This document shows, piece after piece, positions 46,369 to 54,620 of a stretch of 64,000 nt of DNA. The DNA is from Enterobacterales bacterium CwR94 (lineage in GTDB: Bacteria; Pseudomonadota; Gammaproteobacteria; Enterobacterales; Enterobacteriaceae): positions 1 through 64,000 of the forward strand of contig KZ478067.1 in NCBI GenBank assembly GCA_002837195.1. The letters are read 5' to 3'. The translations under genes were made by a program, and so were the position numbers. Within the stretch, counting starts at the first letter, position 1. The number at the start of each line of letters is the position of its first letter. The notes under the pieces are model-generated. The model had not been told where the DNA came from. It saw only the letters and a list, made by a program, of their open reading frames with translations, and did not search any database.

Positions 46369-47248
46369 AGGGAACTCCTTCAGACAGTTGCGCCATCAGC
46401 CATTCACGGAATGCATTGACGCGCGGTAGCTCGCGCTTACCGGCGGGGATCTCCAACCAGTAACCATTGGCACTTTGTAATTGCAACGGCGACAAACTCA
46501 CTAACGTGCCCGCACGCAGCTCATTTTTGATCATCTCAGCATCCAGTACCGCATAACCTGCGCCGGTGATGCAGGCGTTGATCACCTGGTCCTGCGTGCT
46601 GAACTCCAGCCCACTCTCCAGCGGCTGCGGCGCTTCACCGGCGCTCTCACACCAGCGCGCCCAGTTATCTAAACGGGTATCACCGTTCAGCACGTGCAGG
46701 TGCGGCATCAGTTGTAATGCCGGGAAATCGCCCTCCAGCATTAAAAGAGGACTGGCCACCAGCATCAGCGTTTCATGACGCAGCCATTCGCCGTGCTCAC
46801 CCGCCTCGGCTGGCGTGCCAAAACGGATCGCGCAATCAAAGTCGCAATATTTTTGGCGTGCCTCACTGATCAGTGCAATTTGCAGTTGGCTGTTACGTTG
46901 GCGCAGCGTCACCAGTCTGGGGGCTAACCAACGGGTTGCTAACGTCGGGGCGACCTGTAAACGCAGATGTTGGCGCGGATTACGTAGCTGCACGCGCTGA
47001 ATGCCCTCCTCCAGGATATCCAGCGATTGCCGCACCACGGGCAGCAACATGATGGCTTCCTGCGTCAGGATCAGCCCGCTATGACTGCGCGTAAACAGAT
47101 CTTTGCCAATAAAGGTTTCCAACTGGCGTAGCTGGCGGCTGGCAGCACTCTGCGTAATAAACAGGGATTCTGCGGCTTTGCTGACACTGAGCGTCTTGCA
47201 GGTCTCTTCAAACAGGCGCAACAGCGTTAATGAGGGCAATTTTCTCAT
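46355..47248 (-). CDS. LysR-family transcriptional regulator
   Basis: A 297-residue LysR-type regulator of the GcvA-like group. The N-terminal winged helix is LRLFEETCKTLSVSKAAESL with FITQSAASRQLRQLE as recognition helix; the rest is the inducer-binding domain. The ATG at 47248 (MRKLPSLTLL) has GGAG about 9 nt upstream and is preferred over 47275. It is divergent from the ygcS-fae-reductase-dehydrogenase operon, which it probably controls, and cotranscribed with ygcP. Confidence 0.92.
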   Translation of the reverse strand: MRKLPSLTLLRLFEETCKTLSVSKAAESLFITQSAASRQLRQLETFIGKDLFTRSHSGLILTQEAIMLLPVVRQSLDILEEGIQRVQLRNPRQHLRLQVAPTLATRWLAPRLVTLRQRNSQLQIALISEARQKYCDFDCAIRFGTPAEAGEHGEWLRHETLMLVASPLLMLEGDFPALQLMPHLHVLNGDTRLDNWARWCESAGEAPQPLESGLEFSTQDQVINACITGAGYAVLDAEMIKNELRAGTLVSLSPLQLQSANGYWLEIPAGKRELPRVNAFREWLMAQLSEGVPCAVE

Positions 47249-47315
47249 CGGGTACAACTCCTTAGCATGCAACATCCCGAGACGCCCATCTTACCGATGG
47301 CGCGCAGGCAACAGG

Positions 47316-47349
47316 CTGTGATTGTTAAAAATTTGGATCGCAATCACAG
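47316..47349. promoter_or_regulatory. Candidate operator between LysR gene and ygcS
   Basis: A perfect 9-bp inverted repeat CTGTGATTG / CAATCACAG with a 16-bp A/T-rich spacer lies in the divergent region. Size and position suit a LysR-family binding site covering both promoters. A hairpin (CGAAAGC 47373-47379 / GCTTTCG 47386-47392) lies in the presumed leader but lacks a T-run, and the AAGAGAAAAGTAACTT leader element is absent here. Confidence 0.5.
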
Positions 47350-47473
47350 GAAATTTTGGAATAGGGGTATGACGAAAGCGCACTGGCTTTCGCCTGGTCG
47401 CGCTGTCATTTTTAACTCGCATTCAACAAAAAAATAACAATTGAACCGTAGCCACTCGACAGGAGGCAGGACA

Positions 47474-48829
47474 ATGCAAAAAGTCGTTCAACTCGACGAT
47501 GTACCTTTTAATCGCTTCCATTTCAAAATCACCGGACTGACCTTCGGTGCGCATCTCACTGACGGTTATGTGCTGGGCGTCATTGGATTTGCGCTGGCGC
47601 AACTGACGCCACAACTGGGATTAACCCCCTTCTGGCAAGGAATGCTCGGCAGTGCCGCCCTGTTAGGCTTGTTTCTCGGCAGCCTGGTACTGGGCTGGCT
47701 GGCCGATATCGTGGGCCGCCAGAAGATTTTCTGCTTTAGCTTTATTGTGATCACGCTGGCTTCCCTGATGCAGTTTTGGGCTGTCAGCGCAGAGCAACTG
47801 TTTCTGCTGCGCGTGCTGGTGGGCATCGGCCTGGGAGGCGATTTCTCCGTCGGCCATACCCTGCTGGCTGAGTTTGCCCCGCGTCGTCATCGCGGTGTGA
47901 TGCTGGGTGCCTTCAGCGTGCTGTGGACCGTGGGTTATGTGATTGGCAGCTTTGCCGGGCATTTCGCAACTGAGGCCTCGCCAGAGGCATGGCGTTGGTT
48001 ACTGGCCTCTGCCGCCGTCCCTGCCTTTATCATTTTGCTGCTGCGGATTGGCACCCCAGAATCGCCACGCTGGTTAATGCGCAAAGGGCGGCGCGCAGAA
48101 GCCTTAGCCATTGTGAAACGTTACTTTGGTGACCACGTGGTGCTGCAAGCGGAGCCGGTTAATACCGAATCCCGCAATCTGCTGGTGTTGTTTAGCCCGC
48201 TGTATCGCCGCCGTACGCTGTTCAACTGCCTGTTCTTTGCCTGCCTGGTCCTGCCCTATTTTGCTATCTACACCTTTCTGCCGACGATTTTGCAGGCGAT
48301 GGGACTGGCAAACAGTTTTGGCACCGACCTGCTGCTCAGCGGACTGCTGTTTGTGGGTGCCGTTGTCGGCATCGGCCTCACCATCATCTGCTCACGTCGC
48401 GGCTTTTTGATTGGTGCCTTTATTTTTCTCGCCCTGTGTCTGGGTGCCATGAGCCTGATAGACAGTGCGCAGACGGCCTTGCTGATCGCCTGCTTTGCCG
48501 CCTTCACGCTGGTGATGTCCGCCGTCAGTAATCTGGTGGGCGTTTTCCCGGCGGAGAGCTTCCCCACCGAAGTGCGCTCAATGGGTGTCGGGCTGTCGAT
48601 CTCGGTCAGCCGTTTCGCCTCCGCGCTCGGCACCCTGTTACTGCCGGTGTTTATCGTCGACTACGGCATTCCGACCACGATGGGCATTCTGTCCGGGGTG
48701 CTGCTGACGGGCGCGCTGGTGTCGATTCTCTGGGCACCGGAAACCAAAGGCCTGACGCTGGTGGATGCCGCCCAGACGCCGCAGGCAAACACAGACCCAA
48801 TTGTTCATCACACCACAACCCCACTCTGA
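47474..48829 (+). CDS. ygcS: YgcS-like MFS transporter
   Basis: A 451-residue major-facilitator protein of the sugar-porter type, closely resembling E. coli YgcS (RFHFKITGLTFGAHLTDGYV, IGLGGDFSVGHTLLAEF, GTPESPRWLMRKGRRAEA, GVFPAESFPTEVRSMGVG, WAPETKG). Twelve spans are expected. The ATG at 47474 has AGGAGG 7 nt upstream, which decides it over 47441. It heads an operon with the Fae-like, reductase and aldehyde dehydrogenase genes. Substrate unknown. Confidence 0.9.
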   Translation: MQKVVQLDDVPFNRFHFKITGLTFGAHLTDGYVLGVIGFALAQLTPQLGLTPFWQGMLGSAALLGLFLGSLVLGWLADIVGRQKIFCFSFIVITLASLMQFWAVSAEQLFLLRVLVGIGLGGDFSVGHTLLAEFAPRRHRGVMLGAFSVLWTVGYVIGSFAGHFATEASPEAWRWLLASAAVPAFIILLLRIGTPESPRWLMRKGRRAEALAIVKRYFGDHVVLQAEPVNTESRNLLVLFSPLYRRRTLFNCLFFACLVLPYFAIYTFLPTILQAMGLANSFGTDLLLSGLLFVGAVVGIGLTIICSRRGFLIGAFIFLALCLGAMSLIDSAQTALLIACFAAFTLVMSAVSNLVGVFPAESFPTEVRSMGVGLSISVSRFASALGTLLLPVFIVDYGIPTTMGILSGVLLTGALVSILWAPETKGLTLVDAAQTPQANTDPIVHHTTTPL

Positions 48830-48844
48830 GTGTTGGAGAAGACC

Positions 48845-49348
48845 ATGGAAATGTATATCGGTGAAGGTTTTGCAGGTAATGGCGTTAACGCCTCACACAT
48901 CAACATCCTGATTGGCCCGCGCAGTGGCCCCGTGGGTCAGGCCTTTGCAAACAGCTTGTCGTCACCGTCACAAGGCCACTGTCCTTTTATGGTGGTGATT
49001 AAACCCAACGTTCCCGCCAAACCGATGACGCTGTATGTCAACAAAGCGGAAATCAGTGGCGAGCTGCACGGTAACGCCACCTGGGGTGCCTCGCAGGCGG
49101 CGATCGCCAAGGCCGTTACAGAAGCGCAGCTCAGCGGTTTACTGCCCGCCGAGGCAGAAGACGAGTGGTGCATTATTACCGCCAACTGGGTCAACCCCGG
49201 TTGCGACGATATTGACGAGGTGTATCGCAATAACCTCACCGCTTGCCAAACGGCGATTCAGGCCGCGATGGAGAAATTACCCGGCCGCCGCCAGCTTGAA
49301 ACGGCGCTGCCTGAATTGGGCAACCCTTTCTATACCCCAGCACGTTAA
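48845..49348 (+). CDS. Formaldehyde-activating enzyme (Fae) homologue
   Basis: A 167-residue protein resembling the formaldehyde-activating enzyme, which in methylotrophs condenses formaldehyde with tetrahydromethanopterin. Matching features are YIGEGFAGNGVNASHINILI followed by GPRSGPVG, FMVVIKPNVPAKPMTLYVNK and WGASQAAIAKAVTEAQLSG. The His in SHINILIGPR corresponds to the Fae active-site His; the Asp usually two residues on is Asn here. Enterobacterales are not known to make tetrahydromethanopterin, so the substrate may differ. GGAGAAG precedes the ATG at 48845. It stands between a transporter and two aldehyde-handling enzymes. Confidence 0.82.
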   Translation: MEMYIGEGFAGNGVNASHINILIGPRSGPVGQAFANSLSSPSQGHCPFMVVIKPNVPAKPMTLYVNKAEISGELHGNATWGASQAAIAKAVTEAQLSGLLPAEAEDEWCIITANWVNPGCDDIDEVYRNNLTACQTAIQAAMEKLPGRRQLETALPELGNPFYTPAR

Positions 49349-49357
49349 GGAGTCGTT

Positions 49358-50401
49358 ATGGAGTACATCAAACTGGGTCAAAGCGGATTAACCGTCTCCC
49401 GCCTGTGCCTTGGCACCATGAATATGGGCAGCAAAAGCTGGAAACCCTGGATTTTTGATGAGAGCCAAAGTGAGCCGCTGGTGCGCCACGCACTCGACAA
49501 TGGCATTAATTTTATCGACCTGGCGGATTTCTATTCCAGCGGCGCAGGCGAAGAAGTGGTGGGTCGCCTCGTGAATCGTCTGGCAGTTCGTGATGAGCTG
49601 GTACTGGCCACCAAAGTCGGCTATCCGATTGGCGGCGGCCTGAATAATCAGGGCCATTCACGCAAGCACATTATGGAAAGCATCGATGCCAGCCTGCAAC
49701 GGCTGGGCACCGATTACGTTGATATCTACATGCTGCACTATTTTGATGTGAACACGCCGGTAGAAGAGACCTGGGCCGCCATGCATGAGATTGTGCGCAG
49801 TGGCAAAGCCCGCTATGTCGGCGTTTCCACCATGTATACCTGGCAGTTGGCGAAAATCCTCTGGTGCTGTGAGCGCTACGGTTACACCAAACCCATCAAT
49901 ATGCAGTTGCAGTTAAACCTGGCCTACCGTGAGGAAGAGCGAGAGATGATCCCCTTCTGTCGCGATCAGGGCGTCGGTATCTCGGTGTTTAGTCCGCTGG
50001 CACGAGGCTTGCTGAGCTGCGATTTCAACTCAGTGCGCAACAAAACCGACTTCTTTACGCAGGAGATGTATGCCGATCTGGCCTCCCGCAATATCGCCGA
50101 ATCGGTGAGCCGCGTTGCCGCACAAGCGGGCATTCCGGCAGCCCAGGTGGCCCAGGCGTGGGTGCTTCGCCATCCGGGCGTGGATGCCATGCTGGTGGGT
50201 GCCGATACCACGGCACAAATTGACAGTGCATTAGCCGCCATGAACACCCGCCTCGACGACGAAATGCTGTACGAGCTGGAGCGCAACTACACGCCCTGCG
50301 ACGTTATCAATGACTATACCGCAGGCAAGCGCATTACGCGCGACAGCCGTCCGGCACGCGCACTGTTTGCCGCTAACGCAGAAACAAGGAATATCGCATG
50401 A
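49358..50401 (+). CDS. Aldo/keto reductase
   Basis: A 347-residue NAD(P)H-dependent reductase of the TIM-barrel AKR superfamily. It begins MEYIKLGQSGLTVSRLCLGT; catalytic residues are visible as Asp and Tyr in FIDLADFYSSG, Lys in LATKVGYP and His in IYMLHYFD. The cofactor region shows GISVFSPLARGLLS. The usual Gly after the catalytic Tyr is Ser. AAGGAG precedes the start, 10 nt after the Fae-like gene. Its stop overlaps the dehydrogenase start (ATGA), so an aldehyde or ketose may be shared between the two enzymes. Confidence 0.92.
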   Translation: MEYIKLGQSGLTVSRLCLGTMNMGSKSWKPWIFDESQSEPLVRHALDNGINFIDLADFYSSGAGEEVVGRLVNRLAVRDELVLATKVGYPIGGGLNNQGHSRKHIMESIDASLQRLGTDYVDIYMLHYFDVNTPVEETWAAMHEIVRSGKARYVGVSTMYTWQLAKILWCCERYGYTKPINMQLQLNLAYREEEREMIPFCRDQGVGISVFSPLARGLLSCDFNSVRNKTDFFTQEMYADLASRNIAESVSRVAAQAGIPAAQVAQAWVLRHPGVDAMLVGADTTAQIDSALAAMNTRLDDEMLYELERNYTPCDVINDYTAGKRITRDSRPARALFAANAETRNIA

Positions 50402-51843
50402 CGCAATTTGCAGAACTGTTACGCACGGGTTGGTATTGCAACGGAGAATGGCGCACAGCCGATGGCCACTACGCGGTGACCAATCCGGCGGATGATAGCC
50501 TGGTGGCCGACGTCGCCCTTGCGGGTGCGCGTGAAACCGAGGCCGCGATTCAGGCCGCTGCCGACGCCCTGCCCGCCTGGCGTGCCATGACGGCGAAGGC
50601 GCGTGCCGCTATTTTGCAACGCTGGTTCCAACTGATCCTCGCGCACCAACAGCCACTGGCCGAATTGATTGTCACTGAGCAAGGTAAAGTGTTGGCCGAA
50701 GCGCAAGGCGAGGTGCTGTACGCGGCCAGCTTTATCGAGTGGTTTGCTGAAGAGGGCAAACGCGCTTACGGTCAGGTGATTCCCTCGACCAAAGCGGGTA
50801 ATCACATCATGACGGTTAAACAGCCCGTCGGTGTGATTGCCGCCATTACGCCGTGGAACTTTCCTCTGGCGATGCTGACCCGTAAGCTGGGCCCGGCACT
50901 GGCGGCAGGATGCACGGCGGTGATCAAACCCGCCAATGAAACCCCACTCTCGGCCTTTGCACTGATTGTGCTGGCCGAGCAGGCTGGCGTACCGCCAGGG
51001 GTGATCAACGCAGTGACCGGCGACACGGTGGCGATTGGTGAAACCCTGATGCAAAGCCCTGTGGTGCGCAAAGTCTCTTTTACCGGCTCCACCGCCACCG
51101 GCAAACTGCTGATGCGCCAGGCGGCAGACACCGTGAAAAAGCTGTCGCTGGAGCTGGGAGGTAACGCACCTTTCATTGTGTTTGACGATGCCGATGTGGA
51201 TGCGGCGATCGCCGGTGCGATGGCTGCCAAGTTTCGCAACAGTGGCCAGACATGCGTCTGCGTCAATCGCTTCTACGTGCAAGACGGCATTTACGATCGC
51301 TTCGTCAGCAAACTAACCGCTGCCGCGCGCGCACTTAACGTTGCTCCCGGCTTTACGGCGGGCGCACAACAAGGCCCGCTGATTCATGCCAAAGCGGTGG
51401 AAAAAGTGGCCTTACATGTGGCCGATGCGCGTGAAAAAGGCGGTGTTCTGCTGTGCGGTGGCGAAGGCCATCCATCAGGCGGTAACTTCTTCCAGCCCAC
51501 GGTGATTGGTGAGGCGACCGATAACATGCGCGTGGCCAGTGAAGAGACCTTTGGGCCACTCGCGGCCTGCTTCCGCTTCCACAGCGAGCAAGAAGTGATT
51601 GCACGCGCTAACGCCACGCCGTTTGGTTTGTCGGCTTACTTGTATACCCGCGATCTGGCGCGCGCATTGCGTGTTGCACCGCAATTAGAGAGTGGGATGG
51701 TGGGCATTAACGAAGGGATAATCTCAACGGAAGTTGCGCCGTTTGGCGGGGTGAAAGAGTCCGGTCTGGGCCGTGAAGGCGCAGGCGTGGGATTAGAAGA
51801 GTATCTGGAAACACAATATATGAATATCGGCGGCATCGCTTAA
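50398..51843 (+). CDS. NAD(P)-dependent aldehyde dehydrogenase (GabD-like)
   Basis: A 481-residue aldehyde dehydrogenase closest in pattern to succinate-semialdehyde dehydrogenases. Visible signatures are AAITPWNFPLAM, SFTGSTATGKLLM, the general base Glu in LELGGNAPFIVFDDADVD and the catalytic Cys in FRNSGQTCVCVNR. It is translationally coupled to the reductase and is the last gene of the ygcS operon, followed by a strong hairpin. The actual aldehyde is unknown. Confidence 0.93.
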   Translation: MTQFAELLRTGWYCNGEWRTADGHYAVTNPADDSLVADVALAGARETEAAIQAAADALPAWRAMTAKARAAILQRWFQLILAHQQPLAELIVTEQGKVLAEAQGEVLYAASFIEWFAEEGKRAYGQVIPSTKAGNHIMTVKQPVGVIAAITPWNFPLAMLTRKLGPALAAGCTAVIKPANETPLSAFALIVLAEQAGVPPGVINAVTGDTVAIGETLMQSPVVRKVSFTGSTATGKLLMRQAADTVKKLSLELGGNAPFIVFDDADVDAAIAGAMAAKFRNSGQTCVCVNRFYVQDGIYDRFVSKLTAAARALNVAPGFTAGAQQGPLIHAKAVEKVALHVADAREKGGVLLCGGEGHPSGGNFFQPTVIGEATDNMRVASEETFGPLAACFRFHSEQEVIARANATPFGLSAYLYTRDLARALRVAPQLESGMVGINEGIISTEVAPFGGVKESGLGREGAGVGLEEYLETQYMNIGGIA

Positions 51844-51853
51844 CACGTCGACA

Positions 51854-51876
51854 AGGGGGAGCCTGCAGCTCCCCCT
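51854..51876 (+). terminator. Hairpin after the aldehyde dehydrogenase gene
   Basis: A perfect 9-bp stem (AGGGGGAGC / GCTCCCCCT, loop of 5) lies 11 nt after the dehydrogenase stop and 25 nt beyond the end of the convergent GH16 gene. It has no T-run but could stop or protect transcripts from both sides. A near copy lies on the other side of the GH16 gene at 52732. Confidence 0.6.
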
Positions 51877-51900
51877 GCTAACTGACACTGCCTACGGGTA

Positions 51901-52683
51901 TCAGGCAGGCCACTGCCAGATACGCACATAATCAATATACATCGTGCAACTGACGTCTAAGGGCGCATGATGAATATCCCCCTGGGCAAAGGGGATAATT
52001 TCATTGGATAGAATTGGATACTCGCGTACCTGACTAATCAAGCGGGGATCGGAAATCGTTCGTACAATTTTGCCGTCGTAGGTAAAGTCCATTTTATCCG
52101 GCCCCCAATTCACCGCGAAAGTGTGATACCAGTTGCTGCGCAGATGTGGCGCGGCTACCGTTTCAGAGGATTGCTGGTGATATTTTCCATACCCTCCCCA
52201 ATGCAAGGTAACGGCATAGTGATCGCCGGTACTGTTACTTTCGATCACATCAATTTCGGCTCCCGTTCGCGCTGTCACGCCCTCTCCTTCCGGGAGCCCT
52301 ACGGCGGATTGCAGCCAGGCAGCCGCAAGGTGCCCATCAGCTGCGGGAATATGCATGCGGCATTCAAATGTGCCAAAGGTGAAATCAAATTTTCCCTGCG
52401 TATCAATGCGACCACCGGCGTAAACATTATCCCCTATTTTGCGGATATCGATCGCCAGCGCATCATTTCCAGCCGCTTTGCGCACGTTGGCTGGCTTATA
52501 CCACCATTGCGCCCCGTTATTCCCTCTTCCACGATGCTGGTCACGCGCCGTCCATTTCGTTGTATCTAACTCAGGCGCACTGAATTCATCGCTGAAAACA
52601 AGTTTTGGTTGAGGTGAATCCGGGTGAGCAGAAAAACCCAATGGCAGAGCATTAGCGGGTGTCAGAGCGTCGACATAATGCAT
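51901..52683 (-). CDS. GH16 family glucanase-like enzyme
   Basis: A 260-residue glycoside hydrolase family 16 protein (laminarinase/lichenase type). The catalytic motif ExDxxE is intact as EIDVIE at residues 143-148. Typical surroundings are KLVFSDEFSAPELDTTKW near the start, FGTFECRMHIP, and WHTFAV-like YHTFAVNWGPDKMDFTYDG. The ATG at 52683 (MHYVDALTP) has GGGAGA upstream; no signal peptide is visible, which is odd for an enzyme acting on beta-glucans outside the cell. It is the last gene of the minus-strand lysis/oxidase cluster and is flanked by two similar hairpins. Confidence 0.9.
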   Translation of the reverse strand: MHYVDALTPANALPLGFSAHPDSPQPKLVFSDEFSAPELDTTKWTARDQHRGRGNNGAQWWYKPANVRKAAGNDALAIDIRKIGDNVYAGGRIDTQGKFDFTFGTFECRMHIPAADGHLAAAWLQSAVGLPEGEGVTARTGAEIDVIESNSTGDHYAVTLHWGGYGKYHQQSSETVAAPHLRSNWYHTFAVNWGPDKMDFTYDGKIVRTISDPRLISQVREYPILSNEIIPFAQGDIHHAPLDVSCTMYIDYVRIWQWPA

Positions 52684-52731
52684 ACTTTTCTCCCTCTTTA
52701 TTAGATAACCAAATAGAAAAACAGAATGACT

Positions 52732-52756
52732 GGGGAGCCTAAAGCTCCCCGTTTTT
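52732..52756 (+). terminator. Hairpin with T-run upstream of the GH16 gene
   Basis: A perfect 7-bp stem (GGGGAGC / GCTCCCC, loop CTAAA) is followed on the plus strand by GTTTTT. It therefore reads as an intrinsic terminator only for plus-strand transcripts, yet the genes here are on the minus strand. It almost matches the hairpin at 51854, so the GH16 gene is bracketed by two copies. Confidence 0.6.
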
Positions 52757-52774
52757 AATGACCTAAACACCGGT

Positions 52775-52921
52775 TTAAAGTCGTGGACACGCCGTGCAGA
52801 GACCCGGCACGGGTTGAGTGACGTTGTTCATTTTCAATTTTAGAGACGCTGACATATTCAGACCCAGTAAGAATATGATTGAAAATAAGATCAGCGCACT
52901 GGCAATAACCATTCTTAACAT
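52775..52921 (-). CDS. Small single-span membrane protein (48 residues)
   Basis: A short frame starting at the ATG at 52921 with AGAGA upstream encodes one hydrophobic span (MVIASALILFSIIFLLGLNM) and a polar C-terminal tail ending in a Cys-x-x-Cys pair (GLCTACPRL). A longer version from 52984 adds 21 charged residues before it. I do not recognise it. It lies between the first catalase-like gene and the GH16 gene, inside a cluster with phage-type lysis genes, where small membrane proteins can be lysis accessories; that role is speculative. Confidence 0.5.
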   Translation of the reverse strand: MLRMVIASALILFSIIFLLGLNMSASLKLKMNNVTQPVPGLCTACPRL

Positions 52922-53027
52922 GGCGATCTCTTTATCGTCAGATAATCGTGAATTCCCTCTTTCCTGCAAGAAACGCGCACGCATTTAACACACAGGTTTT
53001 CCTGCCGATAAAATTGCTTACCGATAT

Positions 53028-54620
53028 TTAGGCAACGTAGGTAATACGGAAATCATCCAGTTCCAGAGAGGCGAGTTGCTCATTGCAATGAAAGGCGAGT
53101 GCAGAAATCGTTTTACCCGGATCGGCCTCTATCGTCGCCCGACCTTCTCCCTGTAACAGCGCAATGTCCATTGTCACCGGCATATCCTTGTCATCCAATG
53201 CCTTGACATGCATCGCAAACACCGGGTTATCGAAGGCTACCGACACACTGAATCTGACGCGTTTAACCTTCCCCGCCGCAGGATGAAAGACAATGCGTAA
53301 TGTATCTTGTCGTCTGGCGGTATTATCGAAATGGATCACTTTTCCCACGGTTATCCCCGCGACAGGATGTTGCGTATCGGTAATCCTGACCGACTGCTGC
53401 ATGTCGCGCGTACTTACGGCAAAATATTGATAATCATGGTATTTATTTTTCTCGAGCAGCAGTTCCGCCACAGCATCAAAATTTTCGGTAACCGTGTTTT
53501 CCTGATCCTGTTGCTGTGCTTTTGCTGGTGGCCAGGGTTGCTCGAAGGTCGGTTGATAGGGTGGCGTGGGCGCACCCGGCAGTCGCGGTTCGCTGGGTTC
53601 AGCAATAGATTGCCCATTCACATTGCGCCGTACCTGCGCCGAAGAACGATAAACCACTTTGCGGGCATCCGCGATACTGCCTACCGGTTTCAGTGCGGGT
53701 AAGGTTCGCCAGATATTGTAGGACAAGGTTTCCCCGTAAGTCCCCTGCCCGCGAGCCAGGATGTTTTGTTGTGGCAAGATCAGGGTTGCCACTTTGACCG
53801 GCACCGCTTCATCCTCTTTCCATAAGCTGCGAGCACTGGTAATCGACTGAGTATCCGGGTTATTACGCAACTGCACATAGAAATCCAGTCGCACTTCACC
53901 GTTATACAGGCGCTCCTGCATGTCTTTTGCCAGATAGCCCGGCGCCTCTTTATCAGCAGGTGCATCGGGTTCCGCCACCGACTGGGTTCTGATCACGAAT
54001 TTGCAGTAGTCATGCTCACCAAACTGATAGGGAATGCAGCTCCAGAGCGGTTCTGTCAGTACACTCTCGACGGTGCGTTTGCCCATTTCATCCAGAATAC
54101 GGGCGGTTTCCGGGTGATCTTGTAAAAATGCATCCAGCGTGCCGTTGAGCGCAGCGGCTTTGAATTCGACCATTTCAATGGCGTCAGCAGCGAAAAATAC
54201 TTCGGTGTTTTGCAAAATAAAATCCAGCGTGGTGGCTTTAACGTCCTCTTCCAACGCCTTGTCGCCCGGTACACCAAATAATTTAATCCCGATGCCGACG
54301 GTGGTATTTTTATCCGGGCGCTCATCTGGCACATCGCTGGAATAACGCACCCAGGCTTCGAAGCGCGCACCAGGCTGAAAAATCCCCACCTGATATTTTT
54401 TATCCAGATTATCTACCACCTGAAAAACGCCATGCGCACTGCCGTGTTGTTTGATAAAAGCTGCGCGTCTGGCCGGCGTCTGCCTTTCATCAACAATATG
54501 GTCATGCTGAACTTTATCTACAAACATGCGGCGGATCCCTTCAATGGCGGTTTCCATCGTGTCTGTCTCCCCGCGAGGTGATAACAACGCCTCAGGTTTC
54601 ATCGTTTCTTTATTGGACAT
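53028..54620 (-). CDS. Catalase-superfamily protein with C-terminal module (copy 1)
   Basis: A 530-residue protein with a catalase-fold heme domain and an added C-terminal module. Catalase-like features are GSAHGVFQV (residues 60-68), AWVRYSSDVP, LQNTEVFF with the distal Asn, and the proximal heme-ligand pattern R-x-x-x-Y in DARKVVYR (Arg320, Tyr324). The catalytic distal His of true catalases appears to be replaced when these motifs are aligned. After PPYQPTFEQPWPP comes a beta-rich domain of about 150 residues ending ASLELDDFRITY. No signal peptide. The ATG at 54620 (MSNKET) has AGGAG 8 nt upstream and matches the MSN start of the two paralogues. Confidence 0.85.
   Translation of the reverse strand: MSNKETMKPEALLSPRGETDTMETAIEGIRRMFVDKVQHDHIVDERQTPARRAAFIKQHGSAHGVFQVVDNLDKKYQVGIFQPGARFEAWVRYSSDVPDERPDKNTTVGIGIKLFGVPGDKALEEDVKATTLDFILQNTEVFFAADAIEMVEFKAAALNGTLDAFLQDHPETARILDEMGKRTVESVLTEPLWSCIPYQFGEHDYCKFVIRTQSVAEPDAPADKEAPGYLAKDMQERLYNGEVRLDFYVQLRNNPDTQSITSARSLWKEDEAVPVKVATLILPQQNILARGQGTYGETLSYNIWRTLPALKPVGSIADARKVVYRSSAQVRRNVNGQSIAEPSEPRLPGAPTPPYQPTFEQPWPPAKAQQQDQENTVTENFDAVAELLLEKNKYHDYQYFAVSTRDMQQSVRITDTQHPVAGITVGKVIHFDNTARRQDTLRIVFHPAAGKVKRVRFSVSVAFDNPVFAMHVKALDDKDMPVTMDIALLQGEGRATIEADPGKTISALAFHCNEQLASLELDDFRITYVA

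Noticed and set aside
47316-47349. CRP binding site
   Set aside because: The arms TGTGA and TCACA are 22 nt apart instead of 6, so a single CRP dimer would not fit.
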